A program made the translations under genes and the position numbers. From Allantophomopsis cytisporea (lineage: Eukaryota; Ascomycota; Leotiomycetes; Phacidiales; Phacidiaceae), in the NCBI GenBank assembly GCA_024752435.1, contig CP103035.1, positions 1,426,001 to 1,490,000 on the forward strand: a stretch of DNA of 64,000 bases, written 5' to 3'. The notes under the pieces were generated by a model that saw nothing but the letters and a program-made list of their open reading frames with translations, was not told where the DNA came from and searched no databases. Shown here piece after piece: positions 23,650 through 35,792 of the stretch; the stretch's first letter is position 1; the number at the start of each line of letters is the position of its first letter.

Positions 23650-25142
23650 ATGAAGCACGATGCAGAGACTTACAATGAACATGAATACCAATCTTGTAAT
23701 ACAAATTCAATTGATACTTGGGCACATTATAAGTAATCTTAACTCCCCACTTCATATGATGGAACGCTAACTAGTTAGGGAGCATGTCAAGGTGTGTCAT
23801 GAAAGAGCGAAGTATTGTCTCACTTGCAAAATGAAGTTTCCTACAGAGGAGGCTCTTCAGAATCATCACAGAAATGGTAACTGCGTTGAATTCCCAGGAA
23901 CATCTAAATTAATCAAAGTAGACATCTGGAACGCTTTCAAGGGGATGAAAGGGCGTCATCGATCGCGCGAAGACCTCCGGAGAGAAGGGTATAAGATACT
24001 ATATCCTGATGACGACCATGTTCCATTACCATGTAAGATTTTCCTGCATTGACGCGACTTGTTTAGTTATTTAGTTATTTACATTTTTGATAATTAGAAG
24101 GGTTTGAGCAAATGCGTCTCAAAGTTATTCAGATCAAGATCCACCGCGCTATAAAGCTGCACGAAGTCAAATATGGCTCGCAAGCTGCTAGACATATGTT
24201 TGAAGATCTTGACAGCGTTTTTAAGTTCGGAGGTTTAAGCGGTTACAATACAGGGTCTTCTTCGAGTGGTAATTTCGATCATAGAGGAACGTCGATACTT
24301 AGAGCATACGACTACGAAGATGAGCCGAAATCACTAGACAACATAATGGTAAAGCTCTTGACAGAATGAGGATTGCCATGAGCTCAGGCAACAATAACGG
24401 AGAGTCTTCTTCGAGTGTTAATCTGATTCATAGAGACACCTGAACTCGGCACATTGTCGTCCTCTCAAGGGCAACTATCGCATTCGGGGTCGGAAGTCAA
24501 TGGGGGTCCATCTACGGATTCTGCCAGCGAGGTCAGTGAAGGTGTCAATTTCAACACTCCAAGCAGTGGAGCGAGTGGCAATGTAAGTACTCACAGCCAC
24601 AGCTCTCATGTTTGGGGGTCCATGCCGATAACAGTTTCCAGAGATGCTTCCCAACTTATGGTTCCGGGCCTTTGGTGCGCTCATTCTCAAATAGAGATCT
24701 TGCACCTGATGAATTCGTTCATGTGTCACAGACGATCGACCCCTCCAGTCCTCAACAAGGATTACCTCCAGATGTAGCACCTTGTCCTCGACAAGACCAG
24801 AGTCATTTTTATCCAGTTATGAACAATTGGATTCCGGAACTCAACCTAAACCTGCTTTCCGCCGACAACACATCAGTCTGTATACAGCCGAACATAATAC
24901 ACGGAAACTTTGAACCGCCGCCGTATGTACATGTACCATGACTGCAGAAAGATTCTAGAGATGTTAATTACTTCTCCAGTTACGATGCCGATCTTAGCAT
25001 GTACAATGACCAACATGACCTGTTGGATGATATCAGTGACCACATGAATTTCGTTTCTGAAGCACACAAGTTATTCACTTCAATTAAATCCATGACTGCG
25101 AGCAGTCGTGTCTCAATGATTCTCTTCATGCATCTTCTATGA
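23650..25142 (+). CDS. C2H2 zinc-finger-like protein of the fungal repertoire
   Basis: Proposed exons: 23650-23732, 23779-24032, 24101-24348, 24436-24582 and 24642 onward. Translation ends at 24941 (343 aa), or at 25142 if 24876-24947 is spliced out. Exon 1 joins exon 2 to give CNTNSIDTWAHYKEHVKVCH, then YCLTCKMKFPTEEALQNHH. These are two degenerate C2H2 fingers in the order seen in many fungal proteins of unknown function, which also share the following GYKILYPDDDHVPLPW motif. The rest is Ser/Asn/Pro-rich and probably disordered. Phases agree at every junction. A donor gtaatc and a GCTAACT branch support the first intron. The true N-terminus may be further upstream. It lies beside a GTPase relic in an accessory stretch. 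Confidence 0.5.
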
Positions 25143-27241
25143 TGATTCTTGTCTCAAGAAAACCACCTGTTGTAAACTCAGATCAGAAGACTCTGAATGC
25201 TACAGCAGAGATGTTGACAGGTTAGAAACTCTCATATGGGTACTGGAACAAAAAGAGTTAATTGGTTGAGATCTCATAATATGCCAACCTCCGACATTTG
25301 TTGTTGGTGGATTGTCTCCATATTCACAGGCGTTTAGGGTTATGAGAAGTTACTACACTTCTTAGCTAGTAATTACAGTTAAAGGAAATAACTTTGATTT
25401 ATTTACTCATAAGAAACGAGAGTTGTTAAGATAATATGTTATTCGAACTCGAGATCTTACTTCTACAGGGTTAGTTAGATCTCAAACTTCAATCAACCAC
25501 TATATTGGGATTGTGGAATAAACTCCCATCAAACACAGATGAATCTACAAATACTACATACCTTAGTCTTGCCTTAGACTTGTCAGGTATGTAGCAATTC
25601 AACGCTACCTCGACTTTCCTAGCATCTCCCTCCACACATCCTTCTCGAAGACTTCTAGCATCTCAACTCCACCTTCATTGATGATATTTACTCGGCGCTC
25701 GGCTCCCTAGCTAGAATATACGGCAAAAAAGCACTCTGCACGTGCTTAGGAATAGGAACAGGAATAGGCACGGCAATAAACGAGGGTAGTATCGTCGACG
25801 GTACTCAGGGACTCAGAAAGCATCTCACGCTCAATTTCCTCATGCAGATAGCTAAAAAGCTAAGCGTCGGTCCATCTGGTCAGCAGAACCCCATTGCGCA
25901 GTTGTCGTTACATTCATATTACGCATATTACGTATCACAAACTCAACCAAGTCCACAACTGCCAGCGGAGAAACCTATCAACGCTTACAGGTCATCGCAA
26001 GGCTTACAAGGTTTAAGCGTTATCTTTACAGGGTTTAAATATGGAGAGATACCGACGCTTTTGGAGCTAACTATCTCCAATTACCCTTCCAATTGATAGT
26101 TGACGCCTCAATTCGCTCCAGTGACCTCTTCAGGCACTCGTAGCCGAAGCGACGAGATCCTTGGACATTTGTACTGCGTGTGCAAGCAAATGCAAGAAAT
26201 TTAACGGGGAGCATGTCATTTGGGAGGATCGACAAACAGCATGCAATTGGGGCTGGGATATAAGGCGTGCATGCAGACGGCTGTACCTGAGCATCACAAG
26301 GGAGATCTTGAAATGAGAAAAAAAGGAGGAGAGAAAAAAAACAAAGTCCTGCATCAAGTAACGTTCTTTTTGTCTCTCCTGTTTGCAATTTTGTTTGCAT
26401 CTGAGTGGGGTATTTTATCACTCACGGAGTACATAGAAGACGTTGAAGATCCTTTGGTGTCAGCACTTTCGACTGCACGCACCACTTCACGATCAATTTC
26501 CCAGCTTTCCATCCACCTGCAACTCAACTCAACGAAACCCATTCTGTCATAAGCAGCGCTATGTTTTATCGAAATGAGGGTGGAGCTCACACACAACAAT
26601 GAACGGTGAAGAGGCGTCGAGAAGTCGTCATGAAAGATAGGAAACAATGGGAAGTCACGATACGACCTCCAAAGAAGCAGATTTAGAACAATGAATTGCT
26701 GGTGGTCGGCGACCACCGACATACACAAAACATCTCAATCTCGATAACCTGAGAGTCGACGATAATGATGATTGCCTACGGAGAATAAAGTGCAACGGCG
26801 TGAGCGGATAGTCGGACTTATGTACATATGCGATCAGCGGTAAGCTACTATCGGGCTTTGGTGTCGGTCCATGCAGACGCAGCTTATCGTCGCTCAGTTT
26901 TATTCTCCAGGAAACTAGTCATCGGCGCAGATGCACGTCCATCTGATTGCCCACTTGTCTAGCAAGGACAAGATCAGACTGAACAGTCAACTATGTGAAC
27001 CATTATGGAGTCAAGTCCTCTTTTTGAGTGCGTAAGTTCGTAGAGCTAACTCGGCGCTTCGTATGTACAGCCATGGCATCCTTGATTTCATAGTTCCCTT
27101 TCTTATTGAAGATCCCTTCCGCTTTCATCAAGAAAGAAATATTTATTGTACTGTGCATCCTCTTTTTTCTTAAGGGTTTCGATCTTCATTCCTTTACCAT
27201 TGTCTCTCTGAATACCCTCATTTGAATTCTTCAAAGAGAAG
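25143..27241. other. Intergenic, 2.1 kb
   Basis: No supported gene. The stretch contains a perfect 10-bp inverted repeat (25554-25594). About 200 bp ahead of 27242 should hold the permease promoter. Small ORFs at 25842-26096 and 26220-26552 lack any domain. Confidence 0.45.
25554..25594. repeat. Perfect 10-bp inverted repeat (hairpin)
   Basis: CTACATACCT at 25554-25563 and its exact complement AGGTATGTAG at 25585-25594 flank a 21-nt spacer. The spacer itself contains the short inverted pair AGTCT/AGACT. The function is unknown; it could be a mobile-element end or chance. Confidence 0.6.
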
Positions 27242-28584
27242 ATGAAGTTCTCCAATGCTGTTGGCCTGCTTGCAGGTTTGACTGCTGCTGTTGCATCTCC
27301 AACCTTGGAGCAGAGAGGTCCTCAAGATGATGTTACCGTTGTCCAGGAAATCAAGTATGTCTATGCTGACTGCGACACTATCAAGCCAAAGGTCTTCATC
27401 ATCAGCTTGGTACGTCTTCCACCTCGAACGTCTTTGGACCAAGCATCTAACATCTACTCCAGTTCTCCCCAGAAGCCAATATCTGGTACACGAACGATGA
27501 GAACGAGGGTTCTATTGGTGATCTCTTTGCCAAGAACATCACCGTCCCAGGTCTTTCACCACTTTTCCCAAATGTCCACTGTCTTGCAGACGACAGCGTC
27601 TGCCAGGTCACCACCGGCGAGTCAGAGATTAATGCCGCCACAACCATTTCCTCTCTTCTTGCATCTCCAAAGTTTGACTTGACTACCACCTACTTCCTTA
27701 TCGGTGGTATTGGCGGTATCTCCCCTAAGGTGGGAACCCTTGGCTCTGTCTCGTTCGCCAAGTACGCCATTCAAGTCGCTCTCCAGTACGAGTTCGATGC
27801 ACGCGAAATCCCAGAGAACTGGACCACAGGCTACCTCGGTCAAGGCGCCTATGAGCCTGGAGAGTACCCAACCTCCATCTACGGTACCGAGGTTTTCGAG
27901 CTCAACGAAGCTCTTCGTGACATTGCCGTGAACTTCACCCAGGGCATCACACTCAACGACTCCGACGCCGCCATCGCCTACCGCGCGAACTACTTGAACG
28001 GCTCTGACCTGTACGCTATGGGCGGCGCTGCCCCATCTGTCATCACCGCCGACGTCGCTACCTCTGACGTCTATTTCTCGGGCACCCTCCTCGGCGAGGC
28101 CTTCGAGAACACCACCACTCTCTGGACCAACGGCTCCGGCGTCTACGGTCTCACCGCCCAGGAGGACAACGCGATTCTCGAGGCTATGACCCGCTTCGCT
28201 GCCGCCAAAGCAGTCGATTTCTCCCGCATCATCCTCATGCGCACTGCCTCAGACTTCGACCGTCCATACCCAGGTGAAGATAACATCTACAACTTGCTCT
28301 ACGCGGATCAGGGTGGCTACACCCCCGCCATCGAGAATATCTACATTGCTGGTGTCAAGGTCGTTCAGGGTATTCTTGGCGAATGGGACTCTAAGTTCGC
28401 TGCCGGTATCACCCCAACCAACTACATTGGCGATATCTTCGGCACCCTTGGCGGTACCCCGGATTTTGGCCCTGGCCCAGAGACTGAGCCGGAGTTGCAG
28501 AGAAGAAGCATGGGCGGAATGGGCCTCATGAAGAAGGGAATGACCGGTGCTAAGGCCGCTAGATACGCTAATGGAAACTACTAG
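27242..28584 (+). CDS. Secreted purine nucleoside permease (NUP family)
   Basis: Two exons, 27242-27409 and 27463-28584; the 53-bp intron gtacgt...ccag is phase 0. The protein is 429 aa. Residues 1-18 are a signal peptide (MKFSNAVGLLAGLTAAVA). The mature part begins IKYVYADCDTIKPKVFIISL and continues FSPEANIWYTN. It has the family landmarks TTYFLIGGIGGISPKVGTLGSV, LMRTASDFDRPYPGED and NIYIAGVKVVQGIL, a nucleoside-phosphorylase-like fold. The family is named for a Candida purine nucleoside transporter, but the soluble secreted architecture fits extracellular nucleoside binding or cleavage. Many NxT/S sequons are present. Codon use is C-ending and biased, suggesting good expression. The C-terminal tail is Met/Gly/Lys-rich. 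Confidence 0.88.
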
Positions 28585-29166
28585 TTAGGGTGTAGCGCTG
28601 ATATATATTAATTGATAGTTTTAGACTCAATAACATTATTTTAAAGTTTTGGGGAATTTGATTGAGTTTTGTCAAGTCACCAAGTCTTTTGACAGTGAAT
28701 GACATGTGGTTTTCCGGTATAACAGGCTTTAACAATGGTCATCTATTGATGCTGCTGCATACTTTCGACATATAATTTACAATGCCAGGTGAATAGGTAG
28801 GTATGCCATCAATAGTATATGTCCTGTGATTTTTATTCTCGACGTATGCCTCAACATCCTCCCAACCAAGATCCTTATCGTCGACTTCAAAAGCCAAGCC
28901 ACTTCCAATCTGATCACCAAATAAAACCATTCGGAGTCGTCTCCTTTCGGCTTTCTTTCCAACCTCTAGATTCTTGAGCTAACAGGATAAGCTCACATTC
29001 CGAAAGCAAGGTTTGGCTGTAAAGATCATAACATTCATAACTACCTAACCACATGCAATGCCGCTCCAGCTCCAAAATAAACCCTTCAATGCATAATCCC
29101 CCAAAATGGTTCTCAAGATGACAACGAACAAAAACGCCAACTCCTCGCCATGCAACGGACATATAG
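28585..29166. other. Intergenic between convergent genes
   Basis: The 3' flanks of the permease and of rif1 meet here. I see no gene-like ORF. Confidence 0.6.
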
Positions 29167-32100
29167 CTAAGCATTGCGTCCCCTCTTCTCAGCCTCATAC
29201 AATGCGCCCTTAAAATCCCACAGCGCATTCTCGATACGCATTGCTTCGGCCCTTGTGACCTTTGCCGACTGTAGCCGTTCGAGGAGGACTTCGAAGTCCT
29301 TTATGATTTCTGCTCCGGATGGAGTATGCGTAGCGGATGAAGTTTCGGGGACTTCATCAGAGGTTTGTAGATTTTCGGTAGTTGTTATTGAGTGTCTTTC
29401 GGATGAAGGATTTCCAACTATTATAGCTGCTGGAAGAATATCCTTCGGCCGTGGGTGTCTTCCGGAGTCACTAGGGGGACCAGTGCTTGAACTTTGATTG
29501 GTGCCGTCAGGCCTCTTTGCTGCGATGGATGGTGAGCCACCTGTGTTTTTCATTTCCACATCTTTGTCCACTTGGTGTTCCTCAGGAATAACAAAACCCG
29601 ATGAGCTATATGCACCTGATGTCTCTTGTGCCATATTCAATGTGGCAGATGAGAAATGAGGTGAATGAGCAACTTTTTGACCAGGCTGTTCTTGTTGTAC
29701 TTCTTCATCAAACGTAAGATCGATCGGTATAGAAGACGGAGGTGGATGAGTTACTCTAAACTTCTTGCTTTTGCTTGCTGTTACCAAAGTCAGTACAAGG
29801 ATATCAAACACTTTAGATGTGCTAAACTTACCAAGAGCTCTGTCTTGACTATCAGGCACCTTGTCATTTCTATCATCGATCTTTCTCTTCTTGGTCTCAA
29901 CAATCGAAGTCCCGATATCATCTGTAGCTTCCACAGAAGTCCTTAACCTTCTACTTGATCTTCTAACTGACTCGACAGCTTCAGTCATTGGAGTCTCTGG
30001 AACACTGAGAGCAACACTCTTCTTCTTTGGCGGGCGACCACGCCGCTTTTTCTTCTGAAGTTCTGCAGCTGAGGCGGGTCCCCCGGGTTCAACAGTAGGA
30101 GCAGCCTCTTCCACGACCTTCATAGGCTCAGGCAAATCTGGGTCGGCATCTTTCGATTTAGCGTTGTCGAATTCGCCCATTATTCTTATAACACTATCCT
30201 CATCCAAGTCACTGAGAGGTGATGATAAGCGTCTTCTGCCTCCTCTAAGAGTCTTCTTCGGTAGTGAAAAAGAATTGATCCCATCGCTCTCATTTGCGAG
30301 TCGGGGAATTTGGTCAGGCTGTACAATGATTTTATTTCTGGCTTTCTCGGATTCCCACCGACTCCCCGCCTTTCCGGGGGACAAAGCAGCTGGGCTTGAG
30401 ACTGCATCGACAAAAACCTCCGCAGGCGACTTGGGCGTATTGTTGCGTGAACCAGCGTGAGTCCTGGTGGGAGTGCTCGGTAGATTACCAAGTTCTGGTA
30501 AAGATCCAAAACGTTGGGCTTGAAGCAACGGTGTGCGATTGGGCTTTGAAGCTGTTGGTGGGAGTGTGGAATTCCATATATCATCACCGTAGTCAGTTGA
30601 AGCTGCACTACTCTTCCACTGTGAGGCCATATTCCTACTAGCGGAACCCACTTCTGGAGGAGATGATGGAGGATCTATAGCATCACTATCAATCAGTGAC
30701 ATTGCTTCATTACGATGAGGTGTAGGAGAAGACTGGACAATGTCTTCAAAAGCCGATTGTAGTGCACGAGGAGCCGTCGAAGTTTCGATTTCCCCAGTAT
30801 CAGCATATTCGACATCTCGCAAACCTGTTCCCTTTTTGGATTTGAACCGAGCAGCAGAGACCGGGTGTAGTTCTGGATAAGCAGCAGCTTCTGTAGCTTG
30901 TCGCTCTTTGACCTCCAGCTGGTGATCTGTGAGTACTTGAGAGTATCTTGCTGCATCACTCGATGGAGAAGAAACAATGGCGGCGAACTGGATCTGTGAA
31001 TCATCATGCCTGAGGCGTGGGGTACTGGTTCTTGAAGTTGAATTGCGTTTTCCCGATTTGGGGGTTACCTCACGAGTCTCTCTCGACGGTGCGGGTGACT
31101 GAGCACTACTTTTCGGTGTGCCCCTGCGGCTACGTCGTGATGCAGGAGATTGTCTTGGTGTGGTGTCAAATTGATCACTGAAGTCTTGCGATTCAAGCAG
31201 TGTGAACTTGGGAGGGAACTGCAACCAGATATAAGTAGAGATTTTGAAAGATGGAAGCAGTATCTTACCTCATTCTCATCAGTTTCTGGAAACGAAGGAA
31301 GAATGATATCTGAAACATAGCGTATCCTATGAAGGGCCTTAATTAGATCATCCGTATAATCGAGGTGAGATTCTTGGCCAAATGCTTTATTCCACAATTT
31401 AATGGTAGTCATCACTATAGACTTGTGCGTGCTCTCGAATGCAGACACAATGAGTGTTTCGAGCGATATGAGAGACGTGTTGCTTATGCAGTTCTCCAGA
31501 AGGCCACACGAATACTTCCAAATCTCCAGAACCTGAGGTCAATATGTCAATAGATTGTAAGATATTTTAAAGGGATGAATTACCTTTCTGTACGTTGCGT
31601 CCTGTCCCTTTGAAGTCGTCATCACTCCCTTGGAATCGGAAATCCACAATGCGAGTCCCCTCTGGAATAAGCAGAGAAAGCCGGGTATGTTTGACACCGG
31701 GCGGCGTTTAAGCATTTGTAGTAGGACAGACATGAATTCCGGTTCTATATTTGAGGTTTCATACCGCGGGTAATTGTCGTTATACAATGATTCCAGGGAG
31801 ATATTCTGGCAAGTATACAGCCATGAATAGGGATCTGAAGATTCTCTCTGGCCTCCTATCCCCCAGAGCCTTCGCCGGGAAGCTTCAACAGCTTGAGCGC
31901 TGTGAGGATACTTTGCGTCTCTGGTACATATGTAGCACATGTAGACCCGACTATCCATAGGCATCTTTTGCGATGCCTTGAGTAGTGGCTCAATGACGCC
32001 GATTGCGCAACCACCATCTCCACATGTGGCTGTGGCATCGTTGATGAGCTTTGTATAAAAGTTTTGCCACGCTGTTTTGAATAACACACAGTCCGCTTTT

Positions 32101-34643
32101 ACGAGTATGTCAACTGCGTTGCGATACTCGATACCTAATGGCTGTAAGTCACTACTGCTGCTGCTGCTGCTGCTACTCTCATTTCTTAACGACCAAGTCT
32201 GGTTGAGCAATTCAAAGAGACATAATTGAAACTCAAGTCTGATTGGATCTGGGCCAATGCCGGAGATCAAGTCATTTACATCTTTCAAAAACTCTAGGCG
32301 AGCTTTTCGTGAATCTCGAATGTCGAGAAAGGGAGTCAAAATGGACTTAAAAACAGGTGTAAACGTGAATTCGACGATCTTTATGTCTTCAACCTGTGAC
32401 TTCATCAAAGCCAGAAGCAAATGATCAAAAGGAGACCTTACGTCACCGACTCCATTTGCTGGTCGATGGGAAGGAGTCGCAACGGCTGTGAAAGATGTCT
32501 GAGAATTTACTGCAAGCAACTTCTCCATGAATGGCAGTGTTCCCAGGCCAGAGATCAGCGTAGAGACTAAGACCGAATACTTTAGTCCGAATGCTGATGC
32601 TCTTTCATGTGTGTGGTTCTTCATGCCTGTTAATTGATCGTGCCATATCCTATGCAACATTTCGAAGATGGAGGCAATAGTCGACATGGTCTCAAGTGAG
32701 ACCTTGATCTCTTTAGCGCCGGCGGCAGCTACTGTACTTATGTACGCTTTCCACAACGCAGGTAGACCCGAGACCATACCAAAAGGCTCCTTAAACGAAT
32801 CCTCGATAATAGGAGCTAATACGGACAGAACTCGACGATGATTCTTGCGCACCCATCTAGGATCAAGTGATGGCAGAGAGTCTGGAGTTATCGTCGTGGA
32901 CTCGAAGGCTAGGTTCGCTTTCCAAATCCTTGGGTTTGTAGAATCTAAAAACCTAGTCAAGATTGCGATAGCTTCAGAGAGATCTTCAACCCTGAAACCC
33001 GAATCTTGCACACCTTCTCTGGCTACCAAGAGCTTGCCGACGATGTGCACAACATACTCATCCCAGTACTGGTCTAATTGAGGAAAAGTGGAGCCAGGTC
33101 TGAAAGCATAATAAAGCAGATTGCAGATGCTAGACATTGCACTTTGGCGAATTTGTAGGGTGTGTCGTCCTCCAACCTTCCGTTTCAACTGACCAGCGAG
33201 AGGTGCGGCAAGCATCTTGATCATTGACGTGGACGTGTTTGGTTCCAGAAGAATGGCGGATACAAATTTGTTCCAAGCATGATATGCCTGGAGCTTAATA
33301 CCTGACTCAGTGCTGTTAAAACAATCCTGGAGAATAACAAGCCAAGGCTTCATGAATGCCCACTGTTCCAGCTGCTGTGATGTACATCGAAGGAAGAGAA
33401 TCACAACAATCCAGATTTGGGGTACATGTTCGCCATCCTGTTTTCCACGAACCATGCTACTCAGACGTTGTGAGTAGTATTGTCCGTAGCTAGTACCGTC
33501 TTCACGCTTCGAGTCGAAAAGCTCAAGCATCGCGCGAGATGCTTGTCTTTCTGTGCCAAGGGAGAAGGAGATTTCTGACCCAAAGCCAATTGCCAAAGAG
33601 CGTATATCCTTGAAGCTACTCAACATGTCTGAGAAGAGATCCCGCATCCAGCTTGTTTTTATCAGAAAGGAGTTCCGGGACTGTTTAAGTAATTTCTGAT
33701 AGATTTGTATCCTTCCACTAATAATGCTCTTGCCTTTGACATAGTCTTCGATGTTGTGCAACGACGCAAGCAATCTCCCTACTCTATCAGCCGTCATGAC
33801 CTTTGTAGCAAAGTTTTGCTGTGCCATGATGAACATGAGATGCTTGGTAACATCTTTTGGATATTGAGAGGCTTCGAAAGCTCCAATGGTATGATCTATA
33901 ATAGCCACGCTGAAATCAGGACTGAGCGTATCGGCAATGGCCTTTTTATGCAAGAAAGTAGCCAGGAGGACAAGCGAAGCGTTTATAAGATTGTTGTCGT
34001 GCATCCCAGAGGGTAACTTGGCAACCATATCTCGTTGAATGAATTGCGTTAGCAAACTCATCTTATCTTTCAGCGCTCGAGGATCAGGCAGATTATCGCA
34101 GGCTTTGAGCACGCTGTTCAACGTAGAGTATGCGTCGAGTCTAGAACTTCTATCCTCTCCAGCCAGCTGCTTTGTAATTGATTCTAGCATTATTGCAAAA
34201 TTTGGATACGCATGTGGGGATAAAGTTTTTGTATTGCCGGAGCTGTTGTCCACGGGTATGACACCATTGTAGGGCTTGAGAATTGACTTTGGGGTCTTTT
34301 GTAGAGTCGAGGATGACTTAGACAGAGGAGTGAGTCGAGGTGCTGGAATGTCTCTTGACGAAGGTTTCGGTGGATCTCTATAGTCTGTCCAGGCGGACCA
34401 CTCGACTTTTTTGCGGGCTTTCCCCGAGCTGTATGACTCGGCAGCGGAAGTTAAAACAGTGGTTTTGATCGGAGTAGTTTGTTGCTGTTGTTTGGGGGAG
34501 AAGATACGCTTCAAAAAAGTGTTTTGCGCCGCTTGGCTATCGCTCCCGCGCGGAGGTGTAGGCGGTCGTGCAGGAAGAGCTTGTAGTAGGGTAGCGGGAG
34601 CTTCTGCAACCATGGCTGGGAGCTCGAAAGCTTCTGAGCTCAT
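29167..34643 (-). CDS. rif1: Telomere length regulator / replication timing factor Rif1
   Basis: Four exons: 34643-31584, 31532-31269, 31218-29832 and 29777-29167. They give 1773 aa and all introns are GT-AG (51-54 bp). Residues about 150-1100 form the Rif1 N-terminal alpha-helical repeat domain (for example RLDAYSTLNSVLKACDNLPDP). Before it are two PP1-docking motifs, an RVxF-like KKVEW (78-82) and SILK (120-123). These are the motifs by which Rif1 recruits PP1 to counter DDK at origins. The C-terminal half is Ser/Pro-rich and disordered, with an AT-hook-like KKRRGRPPKKK. A CTG run at 32155-32175 encodes polyserine. In fungi Rif1 acts at telomeres and late origins. The 5' end is divergent from ric8, 1.15 kb away. 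Confidence 0.85.
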
Positions 34644-35792
34644 AGGCTACAGACGTTGTTGAATTTCTTCTCGCTGAAGCATTATCGTGACATCAGAGGG
34701 TGGATGCCGTTCGAAAGCTCTGTTGCGGGTCGATCACTTGTTTGCCGCTGTACTTGGCAGAAATGGAAATGTCGAGCATTTCCACCTACTACTTCCTCTG
34801 TCGCGTGCATGGATGTTGGGGGACGCGCCGCGATAAATGGGATCGCGTACGCGAAAAAAACCACTTTATCTTTGACTCCTTTTATATGAGGCATGAACAT
34901 AGTCTTGACGCCTCATATGTGAGGCCGAAGGAGTAAACCGAACACAAACAGCACCACAGTTTGGTGGTTGGATGTCTGAATTATCGATAATGAAGGCGAT
35001 GATATACATCAGCTATTAAGGAGACGCCTAAGATACATCTACACTGATATAAACTTACTTTCAAGCCATCTCCTATCATTAATTGTAAAGGGCTGTCTCT
35101 TCATATTTTATCTATCTATCTATCTATCCATCTGCCTACCTTTCATTCCCAACTCTCAACGTCAACAAGGCTGTACTCCATAGAATACAAGGCTGCCATC
35201 CCCTAAACATATCGGCCCTGTAAGGTGAGGTAGATGGTTCCCCACACTCTCTGAACTGCAGATCCCACATCCCCCTTGTAAGTGATGGCCAGATTCACAC
35301 GCCATCAACGAATCCTTCTTACCTATTATCAACATCTAGACACATCATTTGCAATTCCATACAAACGCACGAATTGAAGTGTCTTGCTGCCGCTTTGTAT
35401 CCCCAACATATGCAGAGCACTATCCTTCACCAACATTCTTCTGTCTAAGTCTGCATCCTCTAGGATCAGAAAGCCGAAAAGGAGTCTGGATCCCATCCTG
35501 CCAAGTGATTGACTTTGTCATACTCAGCAGTGTGAAGTGCAGATCACCCGGTCGTGGTGTACGACAATAGCTTCATTCCTCGTGATCGTCTACGAGTGCG
35601 TTCATATACGCCTCTGCACTTTGCCCAGACTCGAAGCAGCTGACAACTACTAAATCTCACTACATACAAAATCCAGTCCCATTATTGAAACCGGATAAGA
35701 TCCCTCGCATTCCCACCTTCCTGATCTTGACGTTCATCAAGATCTTTTGTTGCATTCTATGCGATAAGACAGAAACATAAATATTCACAATC
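34644..35792. promoter_or_regulatory. Divergent promoter region of rif1 and ric8
   Basis: A 1.15-kb gap lies between two start codons on opposite strands, so it must contain both promoters and 5' leaders. A TATC-type microsatellite occurs at about 35105-35130. There is no supported ORF. Confidence 0.6.
35105..35130. repeat. (TATC)n microsatellite
   Basis: About five uninterrupted tatc units followed by a degenerate one, in the intergenic region upstream of ric8. It is likely length-variable between strains. Confidence 0.75.

Noticed and set aside
25240..25500. Possible tRNA-derived SINE or solo LTR (minus-strand GAGTTCGAATA B-box-like word and repeated agatctc words)
   Set aside because: No paired stems, no A box at the right spacing, no direct flanking repeats and no clear element ends.
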